DNA of 33,787 bases from Ponticaulis sp. Its GTDB lineage: Bacteria > Pseudomonadota > Alphaproteobacteria > Caulobacterales > Hyphomonadaceae. Below are positions 1 through 9,812 of this stretch, piece by piece; the stretch's first letter is position 1, and every line of letters starts with the position of its first letter. The position numbers and the translations under genes are program-made. Below the pieces are notes generated by a model. The model was not told where the DNA came from. It did no database searches and saw only the letters and a list, made by a program, of their open reading frames with translations. The stretch spans positions 1 through 33,787 of the forward strand of contig NZUJ01000062.1 of assembly GCA_002701295.1 (NCBI GenBank). The letters run 5' to 3'.

Positions 1-1
1 C

Positions 2-1018
2 ACAGACATCGCCGTTCTCAAGATCGAATCTGCCAGCCCTTTTCCCGCAGTCGATTTTGCCGATTCAGACGCATCTGAAGTTGGCGACTGGGTAATCGCA
101 ATCGGTAACCCGTTCGGCCTTGGAGGCTCCGTTTCCGCCGGGATTATCTCTGCGCGCAGCCGCGACATCAATGCGGGCTCATATGACGACTTCATCCAGA
201 CTGACGCAGCTATCAACCGCGGGAACTCTGGTGGTCCGCTCTTTACGCTTGATGGCGATGTCGTCGGTGTGAACACCGCAATTATCTCTCCGACTGGGGG
301 GTCGGTTGGTATTGGCTTCTCCGTGCCGGCAAATCTCGTGACGATTATTGTCGATCAGCTGATCGAAAACGGCCGCGTGCATCGCGGCTGGCTGGGCGCC
401 AACATTCAGTCAGTTGATGCAGCGCTTGCCAAGACTTATGGCCTGAACACGCCTGCGGGCGTGATCGTCACGAGCGTCGAGGAAGGCAGCCCAGGTGAAG
501 CCGCAGGCCTTGAAATCGGCGACCTTATTCTCCGTTTCGACGGAGAGCTGATCATGGAAACGCGCCAGCTGTCCCGACGTGTCGCCGAGTCTGAACTCGG
601 TGAGCCACTCAAGATCAACATTATTCGCGAAACGCGCCGCCGCGAACTGACGGTTACGCTGAAAGAGCGCGAAGAAGACCTGATCGAGGACGAACCAGAT
701 ACAGACCCGACACCACCACTCTTTGTCGGCGCAAATGATTACGGCCTCAAACTGATCGAGATTTCAGAAGACGCGCGTCGGCGCTGGCAGATCCCTGCCC
801 CGGTAAATGGCGCTCTGGTCGACATGATCGATCCTGACGGTCCGGCTTACGGCCAGATCGAAAAAGGCGATCTGATCACCGAGATTAATTTTCAGCCCGT
901 GACCTCCCCGGCTGAAGCGGATGCTCTGTTCTCTTCGGAAGGCGGCTCAGACCCGCTTCTGGTCAAAGTGATGCGTCACGGCCGGTATTCGTTCTATGCG
1001 CTGGAACTGGAAAGCTAA
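2..1018 (+). CDS. HtrA/Deg-family periplasmic serine protease, 3' part (5' end outside window)
   Basis: This is an S1C (HtrA/Deg) protease that degrades or holds misfolded envelope proteins. The frame is open from base 2, so the N-terminus (signal peptide and catalytic His) lies upstream. About 338 residues are visible. They open with TDIAVLK, which carries the catalytic Asp, followed by IGNPFG and by GNSGGPLF with the nucleophilic Ser at visible residue 76. After the protease domain come a first PDZ domain (visible residues about 120-215, with the typical GWLG and AGLEIGD segments) and a more diverged second PDZ (about 235-335, with KGDLITEIN). Two PDZ domains fit DegP/DegQ/MucD-type proteins rather than single-PDZ DegS. 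It is convergent with serB; the stops are separated by 2 bp. An internal ATG at 269 would remove the catalytic Ser and is not the start. The exact Deg subtype cannot be fixed from this fragment. Confidence 0.93.
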   Translation, partial: TDIAVLKIESASPFPAVDFADSDASEVGDWVIAIGNPFGLGGSVSAGIISARSRDINAGSYDDFIQTDAAINRGNSGGPLFTLDGDVVGVNTAIISPTGGSVGIGFSVPANLVTIIVDQLIENGRVHRGWLGANIQSVDAALAKTYGLNTPAGVIVTSVEEGSPGEAAGLEIGDLILRFDGELIMETRQLSRRVAESELGEPLKINIIRETRRRELTVTLKEREEDLIEDEPDTDPTPPLFVGANDYGLKLIEISEDARRRWQIPAPVNGALVDMIDPDGPAYGQIEKGDLITEINFQPVTSPAEADALFSSEGGSDPLLVKVMRHGRYSFYALELES

Positions 1019-1020
1019 AC

Positions 1021-1929
1021 TCAGTCGATTTCGACCCAGTCAGCTTTCGGAATTCCCTGAAAATAGAGAGCCGCGGCAAGTGACGGCCCGCGAATGACAG
1101 CGTTCGCGGCTTCTGCAAGGACCGGATGCGGATGAAATCCGACACCGAGACCGGCCGCCTCAATCATCGCCAGGTCATTTGCGCCATCACCCATGGCCAG
1201 AACGTCCTTTACGTTCAATCCGAGCCGCTCAACGGCTTCATTCAAACGGTCGAGCTTGGCCTGGCGTCCCAGAATTGGGCGACCAACTTCGCCAGACAAT
1301 TCAGCGCCATTGAACAGTAACGTATTCGCATAATTCTCGGAAAATCCGGCTTCCGCGGCAACGCGAGAGGTGAAAAACGTAAAACCGCCAGAGACGAGAA
1401 GACAGGTCGCCCCACGTTTGGTCATGGTGGCAGTGAGTGTCCGTATCCCCGGATTGAGTGTGATCTTCTCCTCAAAACAGCGTTCCAGCTTGTCTTCAGA
1501 AAGCCCTTTCAGCAACGCAACGCGTTCTGTCAGCGCCTCTTCAAAATCGAGTTCACCGCGCATCGCTCGCTCGGTAATGGCAGAGACCCGGTCTTTGAGG
1601 TCGGCAAAATCTGCCAGCTCATCAATGCACTCCTGACCAATCACGGTTGAATCCATGTCGCAGATCAGAAGCGATTTCTCACGCGCGATCGCGGGCATGA
1701 CGCACACATCAAACCCATCTCCGAGGTCTTCTATCAGCTTTTTCGTGAATGATTTTGGCTCTATTTCAGCAACATCGATCGTGAACTCCAGAGCACCCGG
1801 CCCCAGTTCACGCGCTTCGGCTTTTTGCAGGAATTTCGGGACACCCAGCGCCTCACCATCATGGGAAACCGTGATTGCGAAGTATGTTTCAGCCATGGGC
1901 TCGGCTTGAACGTGCAGGTCGTTTTCCAT
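1021..1929 (-). CDS. serB: Phosphoserine phosphatase SerB
   Basis: SerB removes the phosphate from O-phosphoserine, the last step of serine synthesis, in the cytoplasm. It is a HAD-family enzyme of 302 residues. The HAD motif I DMDST lies at residues 91-95, so D91 is the expected nucleophile. Motif II is in VSGGF at about 179-183, and motif III/IV is GDGANDL at 247-253. The N-terminal about 80 residues form the regulatory-type extension usual in proteobacterial SerB, which lacks obvious catalytic motifs. The ATG at 1929 has only a weak ribosome-binding site; an internal Met at residue 12 (MAETYF) is an alternative start. It is divergent from miaA with only 41 bp between the starts, so both promoters must be packed there or overlap the coding ends. 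Confidence 0.96.
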   Translation of the reverse strand: MENDLHVQAEPMAETYFAITVSHDGEALGVPKFLQKAEARELGPGALEFTIDVAEIEPKSFTKKLIEDLGDGFDVCVMPAIAREKSLLICDMDSTVIGQECIDELADFADLKDRVSAITERAMRGELDFEEALTERVALLKGLSEDKLERCFEEKITLNPGIRTLTATMTKRGATCLLVSGGFTFFTSRVAAEAGFSENYANTLLFNGAELSGEVGRPILGRQAKLDRLNEAVERLGLNVKDVLAMGDGANDLAMIEAAGLGVGFHPHPVLAEAANAVIRGPSLAAALYFQGIPKADWVEID

Positions 1930-1970
1930 GATGCTTTTACAAATCCTTCAAACAGTCTAATCTGATCTTC

Positions 1971-2915
1971 ATGTGCGCTGCTATTCTCATCCATGGTCCG
2001 ACCGCAAGCGGCAAGACCCAAATTTCAATCGACCTTGCAAAGCGATTGGATGGAGAGATCATCAATGCAGATTCCATGCAGGTGTATAGCGGATTGCATG
2101 TTCTGACGGCGCGGCCAACCGATCAGGAAATGGCCATCGTCCCTCACCATCTGTTCGGTTATCGCGACCCGGCTGATGCAGGCTCCGTCGGCAGCTGGCT
2201 TGCAGACGCACGTCAGGTGATTCGCGATGTCGAAAGTCGCGGCAAGGTGCCGATCATCATAGGCGGCACCGGTCTTCATCATCAGGCATTGCTTCAGGGC
2301 CTGTCACAGATTCCAGCCATTTCGGATGATTGCCGGTCAGAAACACGCGCCTATGTGCAGAGCGTCGGCGTCGAAGCAGCGCATGCCCGCCTCTCGCAGG
2401 TGGATCCACAAACCGCCGAACGGCTCGAAACCGGTGATCGCCAGCGCATTACCCGCGCACTCGAAGTCTGGATGGCGACTGGCAAGCCGCTTTCGGAGTT
2501 TCATAAGTCGAAAACACCGCCCGTCCTCAATGATGGCGAGTGGCTTGGCGTGGCCCTCACGCCGCCTCGAAATGAGCTTTATGCGCGAATTGATCGCCGG
2601 TTTGCCAGCATGCTGATGGAAGGCGCCATGGATGAAGCCCGCGCGCTACAGGAACGAAATCTCGATCCCACACTGCCAGCCATGAAAGCGCACGGCATGC
2701 CCTGGCTTCTGGCTTACTTGCGCGGAGATATGACCGCAGACCTCGCCGCAGAATACGCCAAGCGTGACACGAGACGTTATGCCAAACGTCAGTTCACCTG
2801 GATTGCCCATCAGTTCCCATTCTGGCCAAGAATTCCGTCAATTGAGCGTGATGTGCGTCAAAAGGTCATTCATGCCCTTTTTAAAGAGATTGACGCGGCT
2901 TTTTCGAACAGATAA
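1971..2915 (+). CDS. miaA: tRNA dimethylallyltransferase MiaA
   Basis: MiaA transfers a dimethylallyl group to N6 of A37 in tRNAs reading UNN codons, the first step toward ms2i6A. It has 314 residues, normal for the family. The P-loop GPTASGKT is at residues 9-16, the DSMQVY motif at 34-39, and IIGGTGLH follows at about 95-102. The RRYAKRQFTW segment near the C-terminus is the usual tRNA-contacting region. It is divergent from serB. Downstream lies the ilv leader, whose probable promoter overlaps the last codons of miaA. The ribosome-binding site before the ATG is weak. Confidence 0.96.
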   Translation: MCAAILIHGPTASGKTQISIDLAKRLDGEIINADSMQVYSGLHVLTARPTDQEMAIVPHHLFGYRDPADAGSVGSWLADARQVIRDVESRGKVPIIIGGTGLHHQALLQGLSQIPAISDDCRSETRAYVQSVGVEAAHARLSQVDPQTAERLETGDRQRITRALEVWMATGKPLSEFHKSKTPPVLNDGEWLGVALTPPRNELYARIDRRFASMLMEGAMDEARALQERNLDPTLPAMKAHGMPWLLAYLRGDMTADLAAEYAKRDTRRYAKRQFTWIAHQFPFWPRIPSIERDVRQKVIHALFKEIDAAFSNR

Positions 2916-2916
2916 C
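2890..2916 (+). promoter_or_regulatory. Candidate promoter of the ilv leader/operon
   Basis: TTGACG at 2890-2895 and GATAAC at 2911-2916 are separated by 15 bp and lie across the end of miaA. The predicted transcription start, near 2923, would be about 20 nt before the leader-peptide ATG, as expected for an attenuator transcript. The spacing is short, so this is a pattern match only. Confidence 0.4.
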
Positions 2917-2944
2917 CTCAGGACCTGAAGTCAGAGGAATATTC

Positions 2945-2995
2945 ATGGGCCAGATGCTCGTAGTACTCGTAAGAAAGCGCCTGCCGGAGGAGTGA
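2945..2995 (+). CDS. ilv leader peptide (16 residues), attenuator sensor
   Basis: This is a 17-codon ORF, ATG to TGA, encoding MGQMLVVLVRKRLPEE. The ribosome-binding site AGAGGA at 2933-2938 is 6 nt before the ATG. Codons 5-9 (2957-2971) are CTC GTA GTA CTC GTA, a dense run of Leu and Val control codons. All three Val codons are GTA, which is usually uncommon in genomes of this GC content. The Leu/Val run is followed by codons that form the 5' arm of a stable RNA stem and then by a terminator before ilvB. This is the classical layout of leader peptides that sense charged branched-chain tRNAs. There are no Ile codons, so Leu and Val are the inferred signals. Its function is regulatory; the peptide itself is probably unstable. 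Confidence 0.85.
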   Translation: MGQMLVVLVRKRLPEE

Positions 2996-3053
2996 GATCA
3001 CTTCATCGCAGGCGCGGTTATGCAAGGGGCTCACACAGGGCCCCTTTTCTTTT
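2977..3053 (+). terminator. ilv transcription attenuator (stem 1:2 plus Rho-independent terminator)
   Basis: Stem 1:2 is GCGCCTGC (2977-2984) paired with GCAGGCGC (3008-3015), and its 5' arm lies inside the last codons of the leader peptide. The terminator stem AAGGGGC (3024-3030) pairs with GCCCCTT (3040-3046) and runs into TTTTCTTTT (3045-3053). A possible antiterminator pairs GTGAG at 2992-2996 with CTCAC at 3030-3034, which would invade the terminator's 5' arm. Expected logic: a ribosome stalled at the Leu/Val codons covers the 5' arm of stem 1:2, frees its 3' side and prevents termination, so ilvB is read when Leu or Val is short. Attenuation is already known for the ilv operon of Caulobacter. 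Confidence 0.82.
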
Positions 3054-3095
3054 GGGAATTCTTCTGGCCAATGGCCAAAACGGCGGAGACGGAAA

Positions 3096-4868
3096 ATGAA
3101 CGGGACTGAGAATACGAAAGACACGACACTGACCATGACAGGCGCGGAAATTGTCGTCCGTGCACTTCAGGATCAGGGCGTGGAAACTCTATTTGGCTAT
3201 CCTGGCGGCGCCGTTCTGCCGATTTATGACGCGCTCTTCTCCACTCCGGAACTTCGCCACATCCTGGTTCGTCACGAACAGGGCGCAGGGCATGCAGCCG
3301 AAGGCTATGCGCGATCCACCGGCAAGCCGGGTGTTTGCCTCGTTACCTCCGGCCCAGGCGCGACCAACATGGTCACACCGATTGCGGATGCCATGATGGA
3401 TTCCATTCCGATGGTCGTCATCACCGGCCAGGTTCCAAGCCACCTCATCGGCACAGATGCCTTCCAGGAGTGTGACACTGTTGGCATTACGCGCTGCTGC
3501 GCAAAGCACAACTATCTGGTTCGTGACGTAAACGACCTTGCGCGGGTTATGCATGAAGCTTTTCTGATCGCCACAACGGGGCGTCCCGGACCTGTCGTTA
3601 TCGACATTCCAAAGGATATCCAGTTCGCGAAGGGCACCTATAAGGGACCTGCTGGCACGCATCACAAGACCTATCACCCGGCTTCAGATCCCGATCCAAT
3701 GGCGATCGAAGCGGCGCTTGATCTCATGCGCACTGCACGCCGCCCGATCTTTTATACCGGTGGCGGCATCGTCAATTCCGGACCAGAAGCCAGCATAGCG
3801 CTTCGGGAACTGGTTGCCGAAACCGGCTTTCCGATCACTTCGACCCTGATGGGGCTTGGCTCCTATCCTGCGTCTGGCAAGAACTGGCTTGGCATGGTGG
3901 GCATGCATGGCGCCTATGAAGCCAACCATGCCATGCATGATTGTGATGTCATGATCTGTCTGGGCGCGCGCTTCGACGACCGCGTAACCGGACGCCTTGA
4001 TGCGTTTTCGCCCCATTCCAAGAAGATCCATGTCGACATCGACCCGTCATCCATCAACAAGACGGTTCGCGTCGATATTCCGGTCATCGCTGATGCTGGC
4101 AAAGCTATCAAAGCTCTGCTGTCTGGCTGGCGCACGCAGCAACATCGCCGCAGCGAACTCAATGACTGGTGGTCACAAATCAATGGCTGGCGGGAGCGCA
4201 AGGGATTTTCCTACGAGCACCTTAAAGATCAGATCAAACCGCAATATGCGATTGAACGCCTTTATGAGCTGACAAAAAGCCGCAACACCTACATCACCAC
4301 TGAAGTGGGACAGCATCAAATGTGGGCCGCCCAGCACTATCATTTCGAAGAACCAAACCGCTGGATGACCTCAGGTGGACTTGGGACGATGGGCTATGGT
4401 CTGCCAGCGGCGCTCGGCGTTCAGGCAGCACACCCGGATGCACTCGTCATCGATATTGCCGGCGAGGCTTCTATTCAGATGTGCATGCAGGAAATGTCGA
4501 CTGCCATCCAGCACCGACTGCCGATCAAGATCTTCATTCTGAACAATGAATGGATGGGCATGGTCCGCCAATGGCAGCAACTGCTTCACGGCGAGCGGTA
4601 TTCACACTCTTACAGTGATAGCCTGCCTGATTTTGTTGCATTGGCCAAAGCATATGGCGGCCATGGCATTCAATGTCGTAATCCGGGCGACCTTGATGAT
4701 GCGATCCAGGAAATGATCGATTATGATGGGCCGGTCTTGTTTGACTGTCTGGTGACCAAAGATGAAAACTGCTTCCCAATGATCCCGTCAGGTGCAGCAC
4801 ATAATGATATGATCCTTGGTGAAATCACGGGTCAGGAGATCGGGGAAGCTGGTAAGGTTCTGGTCTGA
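3096..4868 (+). CDS. ilvB: Acetolactate synthase, large (catalytic) subunit
   Basis: This ThDP-dependent enzyme condenses two pyruvates to acetolactate, or pyruvate with 2-oxobutyrate, the first committed step to Val, Leu and Ile. It has 590 residues, with ThDP N-terminal, central FAD/ThDP and C-terminal ThDP domains. Visible marks are FGYPGGAVLPIYDAL, the catalytic Glu in RHEQGAGHAAEGYA (E61), GRPGPVVIDIPKD and the ThDP/Mg motif region ending in ILNNEWMGMVRQWQ. The cofactor motif reads GEAS instead of the textbook GDGS; an acidic residue is kept, and I believe this is a lineage variant rather than a defect. The start ATG at 3096 has CGGAGA 6 nt upstream; a second Met at residue 14 (MTGAEIVV) is a possible alternative. 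It is the first structural gene after the attenuator. Confidence 0.97.
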   Translation: MNGTENTKDTTLTMTGAEIVVRALQDQGVETLFGYPGGAVLPIYDALFSTPELRHILVRHEQGAGHAAEGYARSTGKPGVCLVTSGPGATNMVTPIADAMMDSIPMVVITGQVPSHLIGTDAFQECDTVGITRCCAKHNYLVRDVNDLARVMHEAFLIATTGRPGPVVIDIPKDIQFAKGTYKGPAGTHHKTYHPASDPDPMAIEAALDLMRTARRPIFYTGGGIVNSGPEASIALRELVAETGFPITSTLMGLGSYPASGKNWLGMVGMHGAYEANHAMHDCDVMICLGARFDDRVTGRLDAFSPHSKKIHVDIDPSSINKTVRVDIPVIADAGKAIKALLSGWRTQQHRRSELNDWWSQINGWRERKGFSYEHLKDQIKPQYAIERLYELTKSRNTYITTEVGQHQMWAAQHYHFEEPNRWMTSGGLGTMGYGLPAALGVQAAHPDALVIDIAGEASIQMCMQEMSTAIQHRLPIKIFILNNEWMGMVRQWQQLLHGERYSHSYSDSLPDFVALAKAYGGHGIQCRNPGDLDDAIQEMIDYDGPVLFDCLVTKDENCFPMIPSGAAHNDMILGEITGQEIGEAGKVLV

Positions 4869-4908
4869 GTTCGGGCTCGAAACGTCGACGGGAAACCCAT
4901 AACGATAT

Positions 4909-4938
4909 TGGCTGTCCGCAGCGTGTACAGGACAGCCA
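4909..4938 (+). other. Intercistronic hairpin between ilvB and ilvN
   Basis: TGGCTGTCC (4909-4917) is perfectly complementary to GGACAGCCA (4930-4938), a 9-bp stem with a 12-nt loop in the 94-bp gap between ilvB and ilvN. No T-run follows, so it is not a Rho-independent terminator. It could set mRNA processing or stability, and so the large-to-small subunit ratio. The stem is seen directly; the role is inference. Confidence 0.6.
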
Positions 4939-4962
4939 CCTTATAGAGGTAGGACACTCAAA

Positions 4963-6629
<1,667 letters not shown>

Positions 6630-6658
6630 GCGCCAACGCCCACACCCAAAGTTATGAG

Positions 6659-6690
6659 CGGGACGGTTCTCAACCGTCCCGTTTTTTTTT
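6659..6690 (+). terminator. Rho-independent terminator of the ilv operon
   Basis: CGGGACGGTT (6659-6668) pairs perfectly with AACCGTCCCG (6672-6681) around a 3-nt loop, followed directly by nine T (6682-6690). This is a strong intrinsic terminator 29 bp after ilvC. Confidence 0.95.
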
Positions 6691-6792
6691 GCGACAAATC
6701 GCGCCCCAATCTTCTCCTGATTGGAGAATTCTGTTCAAATTCAAAACAAAGGCTGTCTTGCTAAGGCCTTCAGTCGAACTGGGGGACTGGTT

Positions 6793-7239
6793 TTGAAACA
6801 AAAAAAGCACTTCGCCCTTCTGGGCTTAATTCTGGCAGCCGGTTGCGGGCTTTCTGCATCTGCAGAGGACCGGAGGCTTGCATCAGGTGAATGGATGCTC
6901 AGCGATGGCGTTCAGGTTACTGGGACTGTCTCCCCGGTGAACAACCGGGTCTTTTGCATCAAGAACAACGAGACCCGCGTGCGTGATGAGTTTTTCGCCG
7001 GGCTCGCAAAACCAAATAATGAATGTTCCGCGGTTGTTGTCTCATCCTCCCGTTCTCGCGTTGAACTCGACCTCTCCTGTCCGAACCAGAATGGCGAAAT
7101 GACCGGCCATTCCACCGTCAACATCTCGGATGCCAGCTTCTCGATCGAGAGTTCTCTGGCACTCGATCTCGGAGGCGTGCCCTTCCCCATCAAGCGGAGC
7201 ATGACGGCGCGCCGAACGAACTCGGTCTGCCGCAATTAA
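6793..7239 (+). CDS. Small exported protein, DUF3617-like (first of a tandem pair)
   Basis: This is a 148-residue protein of unknown function. I chose TTG 6793, preceded by the purine-rich GGGGGA at 6781-6786; the frame is open further upstream from 6721, but those residues do not look like part of the protein. The N-terminus MKQKKHFALLGLILAAGCGLSASAED is an export signal split here as MKQKKHF + ALLGLILAAGC + GLSASAED. It contains a lipobox-like LAAGC and also a signal-peptidase I-like ASA-ED site, so lipoprotein or soluble periplasmic protein remain open. The mature part has a SGEW start, four Cys after the possible lipobox Cys, and a Ser-rich beta-type pattern (VELDLSC, STVNIS). This general layout, W near the start and spaced Cys, recalls DUF3617 proteins. 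A second protein of the same design follows at 7348. Confidence 0.7.
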   Translation: MKQKKHFALLGLILAAGCGLSASAEDRRLASGEWMLSDGVQVTGTVSPVNNRVFCIKNNETRVRDEFFAGLAKPNNECSAVVVSSSRSRVELDLSCPNQNGEMTGHSTVNISDASFSIESSLALDLGGVPFPIKRSMTARRTNSVCRN

Positions 7240-7347
7240 ACTACTGCCTTGCTGAAACGTAATCTTCTCAAGGGCGTTTCGTCATGAGTTGGGCTTGGAA
7301 TTGCCCCAATCATCGCGTCAATTAGGTGTGAGTTACCGGAGTATGTC

Positions 7348-7791
7348 ATGTTCAAAACCCCTGTCATCTGCCTTGGCGCAAGTCTTCTGACGATGTTCGC
7401 CATTCCCGCTTCTGCAAGTGAAGTCGGCGAAGTCAGCGTCAATCCGGGCTATTGGAACTGGTCACACCTGACGAGGCTCGCCGGTATCGAATTCAGTGAA
7501 GAGAATACCGAATGCCTTCCCGAAGAGAACGCGACATTATCTCTGGAAGACCTTGCAGAGTCGCTCGATCAGGCTTGCGCGCTTTCAGATGTAAATTCGA
7601 CTGCGGCGGGCTATGAATTCACCCTAACCTGCGATGGCTTCTATTCCGGCGTTGCACACGGCACTATGACCAAGTACTCGGACGACAGCGTCGGCATGCA
7701 GGCGACAGGCTCCGTAAAGCTGGCAGGCGCAGAAGCTGACTTCGACTTCAATGCCGAAGCCACACGTGTCGGCACCTGCCCAGCAGGTTAG
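7348..7791 (+). CDS. Small exported protein, DUF3617-like (second of the pair)
   Basis: This is a 147-residue periplasmic protein of unknown function. The ATG at 7348 has GGAG about 9 nt upstream. A signal peptide of about 23 residues ends in PASAS. The mature part starts with NPGYWNWS, then has four Cys (ECLP, ACAL, TCDG, GTCP), matching the W-and-four-Cys layout of DUF3617 proteins and of its upstream neighbour. The 108-bp gap to that neighbour holds short inverted repeats (GAAACG 7254-7259 with CGTTTC 7275-7280) but no clear terminator. Its stop codon overlaps the stop of the convergent transporter gene. Confidence 0.78.
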   Translation: MFKTPVICLGASLLTMFAIPASASEVGEVSVNPGYWNWSHLTRLAGIEFSEENTECLPEENATLSLEDLAESLDQACALSDVNSTAAGYEFTLTCDGFYSGVAHGTMTKYSDDSVGMQATGSVKLAGAEADFDFNAEATRVGTCPAG

Positions 7792-8705
7792 TCTGTAAGG
7801 TTAGTCACGGTGGGTTTCGCTTTCTGTTTCTTCCCGGATGCAAACGAAACCAGAGCACACGATAACAAGACGAGTCCCGCGCCTGGCCAGAACAGGCCTT
7901 CCGGGACTTCTTTGAAAAGCCACCATCCAATCAGAACGCTCCAGACCAGCGCGGTATATTCCGTCGGTGCAAGCAATTGCGCTGGCGCGCGCGCATAGGC
8001 TGATGTCATCAAAACCCAGATGGTTGTGCCGAGTATTCCCATGACGACAAGAAACGGCAGAACCTCCAGCGTCACCCCCTGCCCAAGGACAAGAAAGGGT
8101 ATGAAGGTATAGATGGCTGGAAACAGATTGGCATAAAAAGCGATCAGAAACGTGCCATCTTTTGTGGCTCGTTTCCGCAGCAAAACTAACGCCAGACCAT
8201 AAAACACCGCCGAGCAGATAACGGAAATGAAGCCCTGAATTTCGTCGACGCCCAGACTGCCTTGCAACTCACGACCGATGAATGTCACCGCTACTCCGCA
8301 AAACCCGATCAGACCCGCCACGCCAGCAATCGCCCTGGGACGCTCATTCAACAAGAGCCAGGCCATGGGCGTTATCCAGAGCACAGACGTAAATCCGAGT
8401 ACCGTGACCAGCGCCAGATGCAGCTTTGTCAGCGCAAAAAAGAACAGGCTGGCTGCGATGAGATGCACAAGTCCTCGAAGGGCATGAAACCGCGCCGCTT
8501 CCCAACCGCCAAGCCGACGGCCTGACAGAAAGAACGGAACACCCACAAGGATCGTCGCAATTGCAAAGCGGGCGAAAACCAGTGTCGGCAGATCCACCAT
8601 GTCGCGCGTATAGCGGATCAGTGCGTCAAGACACGTTCCACAAAACACAGCAAGACTTGCGGTCCAGACAGGCGGCAGAACGAATGGCTGGTCGCCTTTG
8701 AACAC
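7788..8705 (-). CDS. EamA/DMT-family membrane transporter
   Basis: This is a drug/metabolite transporter-superfamily permease with ten predicted membrane segments arranged as two EamA repeats (about residues 10-145 and 155-290). Characteristic stretches are ALRGLVHLIAASLFFFAL, the second half of repeat 1 (FTSVLWITPMAWLLLNERP), and the matching TALVWSVLIGWWLFKEVP in repeat 2. It ends in a basic tail (KKQKAK). The substrate is unknown; relatives export amino acids, nucleotides or metabolites. I chose GTG 8705 because GGGAGA lies 7 nt upstream; a TTG at 8720 in the same frame is the alternative. It is divergent from the dehydrogenase gene at 8831 and convergent with the DUF3617-like gene, with overlapping stop codons at 7788-7791. 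Confidence 0.9.
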   Translation of the reverse strand: MFKGDQPFVLPPVWTASLAVFCGTCLDALIRYTRDMVDLPTLVFARFAIATILVGVPFFLSGRRLGGWEAARFHALRGLVHLIAASLFFFALTKLHLALVTVLGFTSVLWITPMAWLLLNERPRAIAGVAGLIGFCGVAVTFIGRELQGSLGVDEIQGFISVICSAVFYGLALVLLRKRATKDGTFLIAFYANLFPAIYTFIPFLVLGQGVTLEVLPFLVVMGILGTTIWVLMTSAYARAPAQLLAPTEYTALVWSVLIGWWLFKEVPEGLFWPGAGLVLLSCALVSFASGKKQKAKPTVTNLTD

Positions 8706-8830
8706 ACTCAATTCTCCCAAACTCTGGCCAATGCCTTTACCTCACGGCTTCATCTTAAACAATTCAGCTGCAGCTTTACGTCAGTAGACAGGACGGAAAA
8801 TCGCGATAGGCTCCAAAGAAAAACAATGGG

Positions 8831-9811
8831 ATGGAAAACATGATAAATCCGGATCAGCATCGGATCCCCACGGGGATTGAGCCTCACACGCCCGCGCTCG
8901 ACCTGTTGGAAGGTGTTGATCTTTCTGGCAAAACAGCAGTCGTTACCGGCGGTCACTCCGGAATTGGTCTGGAAACAACCCGAGCGCTCGCGGCAAAAGG
9001 TGCCCGGATAATCGTTCCTGCACGAAATGCGAAGTCTGCTGGTGAAGCCCTGGCTTCTGTCCCCGGCGAAATTCAGATCGCCTCCATGGATTTGTCAGAT
9101 CTCAGCACCGTGAAGTCATTCGGCAATGAGATGCGCGACTCTCTTTCGGCGCTGCACATTCTGATCAACAATGCCGGTGTCATGGCCTGCCCGCCTGGCC
9201 AGACAAAGTCTGGATGGGAAACCCAGTTCGGGACAAATCATCTGGGGCATATGGCGCTGACGCTGGAGCTTCTACCCCTGCTTCGCTCCGCTTTGAGCTC
9301 GCGGGTCGTCTGTCTTTCGTCCACCGGTCATGCTGTGTCTGACATTCACTGGGAAGACCCGAATTTCCGCGATCATGATTACGATAAGTGGCAGGCTTAT
9401 GGTCAGTCTAAAACGGCAAATGCACTTTTTGCTGTCGGTCTGGATCAACGCGAAAAAGCGAATGACCTTCGAGCCTATGCCGTTCACCCGGGCGGCATAT
9501 TCACGAATCTTCAGCGTCACCTCCCCGAAGAGGAAATGGTCATTCTCGGCTGGAAAAACGAAGATGGCACTATTCCGCCACGCGTTCAAAAGTCTTTCAA
9601 AACGCCTGCGGCTGGCGCATCAACCAGCGTTTTCGCGGCAACCTCGACAGCCCTCAACCATATTGGCGGCGTGTATTGCGAAGACTGCGATGTCGCTGAC
9701 GTCGCCGAACCCGATACACCGCGATATCACAAGGTTCGCCCTTATGCCGTTGACACTGAAGCCGCAGATCGTCTTTGGTCGCTCAGTATGGAATTGTTGG
9801 GAGACGCGTGA
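8831..9811 (+). CDS. Short-chain dehydrogenase/reductase (retinol dehydrogenase/WWOX-like group)
   Basis: This is an NAD(P)-dependent SDR oxidoreductase of 326 residues. The cofactor motif TGGHSGIG is at 39-46, NNAG at 113-116, the catalytic Ser in CLSST at about 163-164, and the YGQSK active-site motif has Y190 and K194. The length and the FGTNHLGHMALT stretch fit the group that includes retinol dehydrogenase-like and WW-domain oxidoreductase-like enzymes; the substrate cannot be told. The ATG at 8831 and the Met three codons on (8840) are both possible starts, the latter with GGGATGGA just upstream. The gene is followed after 1 bp by a DUF4169 gene, so the two are probably co-transcribed. 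Confidence 0.92.
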   Translation: MENMINPDQHRIPTGIEPHTPALDLLEGVDLSGKTAVVTGGHSGIGLETTRALAAKGARIIVPARNAKSAGEALASVPGEIQIASMDLSDLSTVKSFGNEMRDSLSALHILINNAGVMACPPGQTKSGWETQFGTNHLGHMALTLELLPLLRSALSSRVVCLSSTGHAVSDIHWEDPNFRDHDYDKWQAYGQSKTANALFAVGLDQREKANDLRAYAVHPGGIFTNLQRHLPEEEMVILGWKNEDGTIPPRVQKSFKTPAAGASTSVFAATSTALNHIGGVYCEDCDVADVAEPDTPRYHKVRPYAVDTEAADRLWSLSMELLGDA

Positions 9812-9812
9812 G

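Noticed and set aside
4415-4560. GEAS in place of GDGS in the acetolactate synthase cofactor motif considered as a defect
   Set aside because: The acidic metal ligand is retained and all other motifs are intact, so this is most likely a normal lineage variant.
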